This document shows, piece by piece, positions 7,088-12,237 of a DNA stretch of 12,237 bases (its first letter is position 1; every line of letters begins with the position of its first letter). The stretch covers positions 1 through 12,237 of the forward strand of contig REEF01000512.1 in the NCBI GenBank assembly GCA_007695205.1, given 5' to 3'. The position numbers and the translations under genes were made by a program. This DNA is from Planctomycetaceae bacterium (GTDB taxonomy: Bacteria > Planctomycetota > Planctomycetia > Pirellulales > Pirellulaceae). The notes below the pieces were generated by a model. That model was not told where the DNA came from. It saw only the letters and a program-made list of their open reading frames with translations, and did not search any database.

Positions 7088-8886
7088 ACGTCACTCCCGA
7101 AGATAAAGAAGTTGGGCGAGATAACTATTTCGAGGCTCTCGGGGTTAACCGACGAGACTTCATGAGGAACGTGATCGCAGCCGGCGCTGTTTCTGGTGTC
7201 GGGCTGGGAGCCATGTACTTTGGCTACGAAAAAATTTCCAACCCGGTGCGGGTTGGGGTGATTGGGACCGGGGACCAGGGGACCGTGTTGATGAGTTCGA
7301 TCAACCCGGAATACCTCCAGGTAACGGCGATCGCCGACATCCGGCCTCTGAACATCCACCGCGCCTTTCACGGGGATTGGGCCAGCGACGCTGCTTTGGC
7401 CGCGCGGCAGGGACTGATGTCCGTCTATGGCTGGAAGACCGAGGACGAAGCCCGCAAGCACGTCAAGGTCTACGATGGCACCAACGGCGGGTACGAGGCG
7501 CTGATCGCCGATCCGAACGTCGAAGCCGTGATCATTGCACTGCCCCTGCATCTGCACGCGATCGCCACGTGCAAGGCACTGAAGGCGGGCAAAGATGTGC
7601 TGGTCGAGAAGCTGATGGCTCATAATGTGGCTCAGTGCAAAGTCATGGGGCAATTGGCCTACGAGAAGAATCTGCTGCTGGCGACGGGCCACCAGCGACA
7701 CTACAGCATCCTGTATGATAACGCGGTGAACTTGTTGGCTTGGGGACTGCTCGGGCAGATCCATCACATCCGCGCCCAGTGGCATCGCGGCAACTTGCCG
7801 GGCCGCGACAGCTGGAAGCAGCCAATGCCCGGCGGGGAAATGATGCGCGGTGAAAACCGGCCCAGAAACATCATCCTGGAGCAATTGGAACGATTCAAAC
7901 GGGAACACAGCCGTGAAAGAGATCCCTACCGAGCGGAGAATCTGGCCCGACGGATCGCCCAATGGGAAGCCTGGAATCGAGACGCAGAAATCGATGCCGC
8001 GACGTTCGGCTATCAAGAAATGAAGATGCCCGACGGACGGGTTCGTTCCGCCCTGGAAGAACTGGTCCGGTGGCGTTTGTGGGATCGCACCAGCGGCGGG
8101 TTGATGGCCGAACTGGGCAGCCATCAATTGGATGCAGCGGGGATCTTCATCAGTGCCTTGCGGAAAGATGGAAAGAAAGCCCATCCTCTGACAGTCCATA
8201 CCGTCGGTGGACGTCATATCTTTCCACAAGACCGTGAGGCCGACGATCATGTCTATGCCATGTACGAATTCGCCGGACCGCATTATGAACCCGGATTCGA
8301 CGTTGGCTTCCGAGATCCTTTCGCCAATTATCCCGACCCGGAACGCGGATTGCTGGGCTACGACGATGACCCCAATAAGCGGATTGTCGTCAGTTACTCG
8401 TCGATCAACGGCAATGGGTTCGGTGGCTATGGCGAGATCGTTATGGGCACGAAAGGTACGCTGATCTTAGAGCGAGAAGCCGAGGTCATGCTGTATGCAG
8501 GTTCCGACACCACGTCGCGGGTGTCTGTACGCGAGGACGCCGGTGGTGCGACCATGGACACTCAAGAAAGCGGCCCGGCGGGCGCGGCAGCCAAAGCTGC
8601 GGAGTCCATGGGACCGGTCAGCCGCGGATACACCGAGCAGTTAGAGCACTGGGCCTGGTGCATCCGGAATCGGGCTCCAGAAAACCAGCCTCGTTGCAAG
8701 CCCGAAGTCGCTCTGGGGGACGCCGTGATCGCGTTGGCCACGAACGTGGCCATGAAGAAGGCCTGGGATGGCGACGCACCCGGGTATCTGAAGTTCGACG
8801 AAAACTGGTATGACCTGCACCACGATGCTACCCCTGATGGGAGCAGCGTCCAGTCGGAATACGATGCGGTGGTCCGTGAGGCCTAG
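7084..8886 (+). CDS. Tat-exported Gfo/Idh/MocA-family oxidoreductase
   Basis: This 600-residue protein belongs to the NAD(P)-dependent sugar or cyclitol dehydrogenase family. The twin-arginine motif NRRDFMRN (22-29) is followed by a hydrophobic stretch to about residue 46, so it is probably sent folded across the membrane by Tat. The Rossmann glycines are G61, G63 and G66 in GVIGTGDQG. The family's EKP is EKL here (E175, K176), and the conserved catalytic-type segment ELGSHQLDAAG (343-353) supplies His347 and Asp350. At 600 residues it is much longer than the usual 330-450, owing to an insertion around 240-325 and a long C-terminal part. GTG at 7084 has AAGGAG 8 nt upstream and overlaps the DoxX stop (GTGA). 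The operon ends at a terminator 30 nt after the stop. The substrate cannot be told from sequence. Confidence 0.9.
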   Translation: MNVTPEDKEVGRDNYFEALGVNRRDFMRNVIAAGAVSGVGLGAMYFGYEKISNPVRVGVIGTGDQGTVLMSSINPEYLQVTAIADIRPLNIHRAFHGDWASDAALAARQGLMSVYGWKTEDEARKHVKVYDGTNGGYEALIADPNVEAVIIALPLHLHAIATCKALKAGKDVLVEKLMAHNVAQCKVMGQLAYEKNLLLATGHQRHYSILYDNAVNLLAWGLLGQIHHIRAQWHRGNLPGRDSWKQPMPGGEMMRGENRPRNIILEQLERFKREHSRERDPYRAENLARRIAQWEAWNRDAEIDAATFGYQEMKMPDGRVRSALEELVRWRLWDRTSGGLMAELGSHQLDAAGIFISALRKDGKKAHPLTVHTVGGRHIFPQDREADDHVYAMYEFAGPHYEPGFDVGFRDPFANYPDPERGLLGYDDDPNKRIVVSYSSINGNGFGGYGEIVMGTKGTLILEREAEVMLYAGSDTTSRVSVREDAGGATMDTQESGPAGAAAKAAESMGPVSRGYTEQLEHWAWCIRNRAPENQPRCKPEVALGDAVIALATNVAMKKAWDGDAPGYLKFDENWYDLHHDATPDGSSVQSEYDAVVREA

Positions 8887-8916
8887 TGAACGGCTGCCAT
8901 TTTGACTGCTAGACAG

Positions 8917-8949
8917 AACCCCCGTTCCGTAAGGAGCGGGGGTTTTTTT
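8917..8949 (+). terminator. Rho-independent terminator of the doxX/oxidoreductase operon
   Basis: The left arm AACCCCCGTTCC (8917-8928) pairs with GGAGCGGGGGTT (8933-8944) around a GTAA tetraloop. This gives a stem of about 12 bp with one G-T wobble, followed by a run of T to 8949. It is the clearest terminator in the window and lies 30 nt after the oxidoreductase stop. Confidence 0.95.
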
Positions 8950-9656
8950 CGGTCCAGAAGGATTCTTCCGCGCCTGTCAGATCGTTTGCCCACGAATCCT
9001 ATCGAAAAACTAACTTGCTAGCAGCGCGGACCTTTTCGTCCGGTTACACTTTTGTTAGTATACCGCTTATGCTGTGACGATTGTCGCTGCAGCAAAGATG
9101 GATTTATGTGAGTTGATGATTGTAAAACGCGTCCCGAGTCGGGGAAGCGCGACAGTTTAGAGGTCAAGGTAATTCGATTTCGATCGCCGAAGTAGACGTC
9201 TTCGCCTCGTTGATCCCGCCCTTTGTAACTAGGAAACGGTTCGCCCATGGTTTGGCTGATGATGCTTGTTCGAATGTTGGACGGGATCATGCGACCCAGG
9301 CGTCTCCATTTGCAGTATGTCCCGGCTTATCGCCCAGGCAGCAGCGGTTCGATGGTGACCCGCACAGTCTGTCGCGATAACATGGTGCTGGGTCTGGGGC
9401 GGTTGCTATGGCGTGAGGTTGTTCGGCCCATGGGAACCAGTCGTCGTTGTGATACCAGTTCAGCGAACCAGTTAGGTAACATTCGATCACGGGCACCTTC
9501 GCACTCCGGGGATTCCCTGGCCTGCTGGTGGCGATGCTTTGCCAATAGGTCGGGTAGGGACGAAGCTGGAATGCGTTGAGGTGAGAATTCCTTTTCCAAG
9601 TCGTTTGTCTTTCTCGGGTTCGGTGATGCAACCTTCCAATTAGAAGGGGGCTAACC
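8950..9656. other. Intergenic region of about 700 bases with no supported gene
   Basis: No reading frame here convinces me. A 110-codon plus-strand frame (9247-9579) and minus-strand frames (9018-9290, 9327-9599, 9287-9631) overlap one another, lack good ribosome sites, have odd compositions (rich in Arg, His, Trp and Cys) and show no family motif. Visible structure is minor: a CGGAC/GTCCG hairpin around 9027-9042, an AGACGTCT palindrome near 9192-9199, and three copies of ACCAGT at 9436-9441, 9454-9459 and 9467-9472. A weak promoter-like pair lies near 9043-9073 (GTTACA and TATGCT, 19-nt spacer). The region could hold a long rny 5' leader, a non-coding RNA or a decayed gene. I saw none of the signature sequences of RNase P RNA, tmRNA or SRP RNA. 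Confidence 0.6.
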
Positions 9657-11210
9657 TTGGACCCTTATATCGCTGCATTGCTTTCAGCAGGCCTGTCGGG
9701 CGCTGCTGTCTACGCTTTGGTGCGCTGGTTTGATCGGGTTCTCAAAAGGGATGCCGCAACCGAAGCCACCAAACTTCTGCAGCAGGCTGCCAAAGATGCG
9801 ACCAGCCGCTTGAAGGAAGCGGAACTGGAGATCAAGGAAAAGGCGCTCCAGCAGAAGACGGATAACGAGCACGAAGCGGCCGAAATGCGGGCCGAGGTTC
9901 GGGAACGCGAACGGATTGTTGACAAACGCGAAGAGACCCTGAATCAACAACTGGCCGATCTGCAAAAACAAGAGCGGATCGTCGAGTCGACTCAGCGCCG
10001 ACTGGCCGAAAAGATCGAGGACTACACCCAAAAGAGCAGTGAATTGGCCGTTCTGGTGGCCGATCAACGTCAGAAATTGCTAGAGATCAGCGGCCTGACT
10101 CACGATCAGGCGAAAGAGCAATTGCTGAACCAGTTGAACGAGGAATTGGTTCAAGAAACCGGGATGATGGTGATGCGTCACCAGAAGCAATTGCAGGAAC
10201 GGTGCGAGCAACAGGCTCGCGAGGTGCTGCTGACCGCGCTGCAACGTTTCGCCGCAGTGCACACCGCCGAGACGACGACCAGCACGGTCGACATCCCCAA
10301 CGACGAGATGAAGGGTCGGATTATCGGCCGCGAGGGCCGCAACATCCGTGCTTTTGAAAAACGGACCGGCATGGACGTGATCATCGACGATACGCCGGGA
10401 GTGGTGATCGTCAGCGGTTTTGATCCTGTACGTCGCGAGGTGGCTCGGCAGGCGCTGGAACGATTGATCCTGGATGGCCGCATCCATCCGTCGCGGATCG
10501 AGGAGATCGTCGCGGATACGGAAAAAGAAATCGAAAAATTCATCCGTAACAAGGGGGAAGAGGCCGCTCAGGAAGTCAATGTGCAGGGACTGCCCGACCG
10601 GATCCTGTACATGATGGGACGCTTGCATTTCCGCACCAGCTACAGCCAGAACGTCTTGCGGCATTGTGTCGAGGTTGCTTTCTTGACCGGAATGCTGGCC
10701 GAAATGGTGGGCTTAAGCGGGGATTTGGGGCGACGGTGCGGCCTGCTGCACGATATCGGCAAAGCGGCCGATCACGAACTGGAGGGCGGCCATCCCAAGA
10801 TCGGTGCCGATCTGCTGAAACGGCATGGGGAATCCGTCGAGGTCGTGCATGCGGCGTTGGGACACCACGACGAGATCTTGACCGATTATCCCTACACGAT
10901 GCTGGTGGCGACCGCCGACGCTTGTAGCGCCTCGCGGCCCGGTGCGCGACGCGAATCCCTGGAACGATACATCAAGCGGATGGAGGAACTGGAATGCATC
11001 GCCAGTGGTTTCGATGGCGTCGAGCATGCTTTCGCGATCCAAGCGGGACGCGAATTGCGGGTGCTGGTCAGTGCCAAAGAGACCGATGACATCAAAGCCG
11101 CGAAAATCTGCCGCGAGATCGCCAAAGCGTTCGAAGAACAATTGACGTATCCCGGCGAGATCAAAATCACCGTCGTGCGGGAATCCCGCTTTACAGAAGT
11201 CGCGAAGTAG
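9657..11210 (+). CDS. rny: Ribonuclease Y
   Basis: RNase Y is a membrane-anchored endoribonuclease that starts mRNA decay, and its presence implies a Gram-positive-like decay pathway. The 517 residues match the family. They comprise an N-terminal membrane helix (about 4-22), a long charged coiled coil (about 30-205), a KH domain with the GRIIGREGRNIRAFE signature (220-234), an HD domain with catalytic H365-D366 in LLHDIGKAADHE and a second GHHDE (402-406), and the family C-terminal domain ending at RFTEVAK. The start is TTG at 9657, with AAGGGGG 6 nt upstream. The frame is closed by TGA at 9624 and contains no ATG or GTG before it, so TTG is the only start that keeps the membrane helix. A YmdB-like gene follows 28 nt later. 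Confidence 0.97.
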   Translation: MDPYIAALLSAGLSGAAVYALVRWFDRVLKRDAATEATKLLQQAAKDATSRLKEAELEIKEKALQQKTDNEHEAAEMRAEVRERERIVDKREETLNQQLADLQKQERIVESTQRRLAEKIEDYTQKSSELAVLVADQRQKLLEISGLTHDQAKEQLLNQLNEELVQETGMMVMRHQKQLQERCEQQAREVLLTALQRFAAVHTAETTTSTVDIPNDEMKGRIIGREGRNIRAFEKRTGMDVIIDDTPGVVIVSGFDPVRREVARQALERLILDGRIHPSRIEEIVADTEKEIEKFIRNKGEEAAQEVNVQGLPDRILYMMGRLHFRTSYSQNVLRHCVEVAFLTGMLAEMVGLSGDLGRRCGLLHDIGKAADHELEGGHPKIGADLLKRHGESVEVVHAALGHHDEILTDYPYTMLVATADACSASRPGARRESLERYIKRMEELECIASGFDGVEHAFAIQAGRELRVLVSAKETDDIKAAKICREIAKAFEEQLTYPGEIKITVVRESRFTEVAK

Positions 11211-11238
11211 TTCGCCGAAACGGGCATGGGAGTGCATG

Positions 11239-12051
11239 ATGCGGATGCTGTTGATCGGCGATATCGTCGGCAAGCCGGGACGACGGATCGTGATCGATAC
11301 GATCGACATGCTGCGAGACCAACAACGCCTGGATCTGATCGTGGCCAACGCAGAAAACGCTGCCGATGGATCGGGCATCACCCCGACGATCTACCGGGAA
11401 CTGATCAAGGCGGGCGTCGATTGCATCACGCTGGGCGATCATGTGTACCGTCGGAAAGAGATCGCTTCGATCCTGACGACCGAAACGAATATCCTAAAGC
11501 CCGCCAATTTCCCCGACACCGCGCCCGGATGCAACTGGACGGTCGTCTCGACTCGCAACGGGATACCCGTCGGCGTGTTTTGCCTGCTGGGCCGCGTCTA
11601 CATGCGGCCCGTCGATTGCCCTTTTACGGCGGCGGATCGAGTTCTGCAGGAAATGCCCGCCGAGGTCCGGGTGCGGTTGCTGGACTTCCACGCCGAAGCG
11701 ACCAGCGACAAACAGGTGATGGGCCGATACCTGGATGGTCGTGTCTCGGCCGTGCTGGGAACGCATACGCACGTCGCCACGGCGGACGAGCAGATCTTTC
11801 CCGGCGGAACCGCATTCCAGTGCGATGTGGGGATGACGGGTCCTCACGAAAGTATTATCGGACGCAGGATCGACCGCGTGCTGACCACCACACTGACCTT
11901 CTGCCCCACCGATTTTCATGTGGCCAAGTCGGATGTGCGATTGTGCGGGACGATTGTCGAGGTTGATCCTGGGACCGGCCGCGCTGTCACCATCCAGCGT
12001 CTACGGATACAGTCTGGGGGAAAGGGCGAAGTTCAAGTCACGCTCAGTTGA
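11239..12051 (+). CDS. ymdB: YmdB-family metallophosphoesterase (TIGR00282 type)
   Basis: This is a 270-residue calcineurin-like phosphoesterase of the YmdB/DR1281 group, whose Bacillus member hydrolyses cyclic nucleotides and affects biofilm and motility choice. Metal-site residues in order are D8 (GDIVGKPGR), E39 (NAEN), D67-H68 (LGDHVYRRKE), H151 (DFHAEATSDK), and H176 and H178 (GTHTHVATAD), followed by DVGMTGPHESIIG. At position 67 most characterised members have Asn. Two adjacent ATGs occur (11236 and 11239); GGGAG is 3 nt before the first and 6 nt before the second, and the family usually starts MRxLxIGD, so I chose 11239. The pairing after rny mirrors the ymdA-ymdB (rny-ymdB) order in Firmicutes and suggests co-transcription. 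Confidence 0.92.
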   Translation: MRMLLIGDIVGKPGRRIVIDTIDMLRDQQRLDLIVANAENAADGSGITPTIYRELIKAGVDCITLGDHVYRRKEIASILTTETNILKPANFPDTAPGCNWTVVSTRNGIPVGVFCLLGRVYMRPVDCPFTAADRVLQEMPAEVRVRLLDFHAEATSDKQVMGRYLDGRVSAVLGTHTHVATADEQIFPGGTAFQCDVGMTGPHESIIGRRIDRVLTTTLTFCPTDFHVAKSDVRLCGTIVEVDPGTGRAVTIQRLRIQSGGKGEVQVTLS

Positions 12052-12237
12052 TCAGAGCTTCCGCCCCGGTTCTGAGCCCGCGGCCTGCCAGTAAGGTTCG
12101 AACAGACGCTGGTCATGGCTGCTGAAGCCGGGGCCGTTGTCTTCGATCTCGAAGCTGAGTTGGTCGGTCTCATCGTCCACGCTGACCCGCAGGGTCACAG
12201 GCCCCGAGCCACCGTGTCGAAAAGCGTTGATGACGCC
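12052..12237 (-). CDS. GHKL ATPase / histidine kinase-like protein, C-terminal end (partial)
   Basis: I read this from the minus strand at the right edge: 61 codons ending with TGA at 12054-12052. It shows the N-box-like NAFRHGG and the G1 box EDNGPGF, then LFEPYWQ, which resembles the F-box region (typical IFEPFF). These point to the ATP-binding domain of a sensor histidine kinase or a related GHKL ATPase. The chain stops 11 residues after WQ, without the GxGLGL (G2) segment and last strand that the family normally needs. I found no continuation in the other two frames. Its stop codon abuts that of ymdB with no gap, tail to tail. The N-terminal part lies outside the window, so the sensor type is unknown. 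Confidence 0.7.
   Translation of the reverse strand, partial: GVINAFRHGGSGPVTLRVSVDDETDQLSFEIEDNGPGFSSHDQRLFEPYWQAAGSEPGRKL

Noticed and set aside
7012..8283. A 423-codon minus-strand frame opposite the oxidoreductase gene
   Set aside because: The plus strand has clear Tat, Rossmann and GSHQLD motifs plus a good ribosome site. The antisense frame has no recognisable domain.
9027..9042. Small CGGAC/GTCCG hairpin, considered as a second terminator or structured RNA
   Set aside because: The 5-bp stem has no T run directly after it, which is too weak to call on its own.
9247..9579. A 110-codon plus-strand frame upstream of rny
   Set aside because: The nearest AGGA is 12 nt from the ATG, composition is odd (Arg-rich, several Trp and Cys), and it competes with minus-strand frames of equal quality. 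It is mentioned only as part of the intergenic region.
12042..12096. GCTCAG/CTGAGC inverted repeat at the ymdB 3' end, considered as a terminator
   Set aside because: Only 6 bp, a loop of about 24-25 nt and no T run on either strand. It overlaps the end of the convergent ATPase gene.

Overview
The window looks like a chromosomal stretch from a Planctomycetota bacterium, probably of the Rhodopirellula/Pirellula type. This is inferred from the gene set rather than from a marker gene: a twin-Cys zinc-ribbon protein typical of the phylum, a Tat-exported Gfo/Idh/MocA oxidoreductase paired with a DoxX protein carrying a large insert, an orphan MraZ away from any division cluster, KdsB (so Kdo-type lipopolysaccharide and an outer membrane), and RNase Y next to a YmdB-type phosphoesterase. 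Base composition is moderately GC-rich and even. I see no tRNA, rRNA, CRISPR array, insertion sequence, integrase or phage gene. Most of the window is housekeeping.

Layout. Minus strand, left end: an A-type Fe-S carrier (272-604) followed 10 nt later by a zinc-ribbon protein that runs off the left edge. A FabF-like ketosynthase (758-2089) lies upstream on the same strand. A divergent control region (about 2090-2421) separates it from mraZ on the plus strand (2422-2901). This region holds a good sigma-70-like promoter and a strongly primed short leader ORF that ends one base before mraZ. Then comes a minus-strand operon read right to left: kdsB, pyrG and a DUF1844 protein, with a 4-nt ATGA overlap between the last two. 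PyrG makes the CTP that KdsB uses to activate Kdo.

From 6045 the plus strand carries a promoter, a four-helix DoxX-family protein that appears to start at CTG, and a Tat-type oxidoreductase joined to it by a GTGA overlap. This pair ends at a clear rho-independent terminator (8917-8949). About 700 bases without a convincing gene follow. Then come rny (RNase Y, TTG start) and a YmdB-family metallophosphoesterase, probably one operon. At the right edge is the C-terminal end of a minus-strand GHKL ATPase that stops unusually early, with its stop codon directly abutting that of the phosphoesterase.

I did not find a clearly new multi-gene system. The points most worth a second look are the probable CTG start of the DoxX gene, the leader ORF in front of mraZ, the DoxX/Tat-oxidoreductase pair, the unexplained 700-base region before rny, and the shortened ATPase at the right edge.
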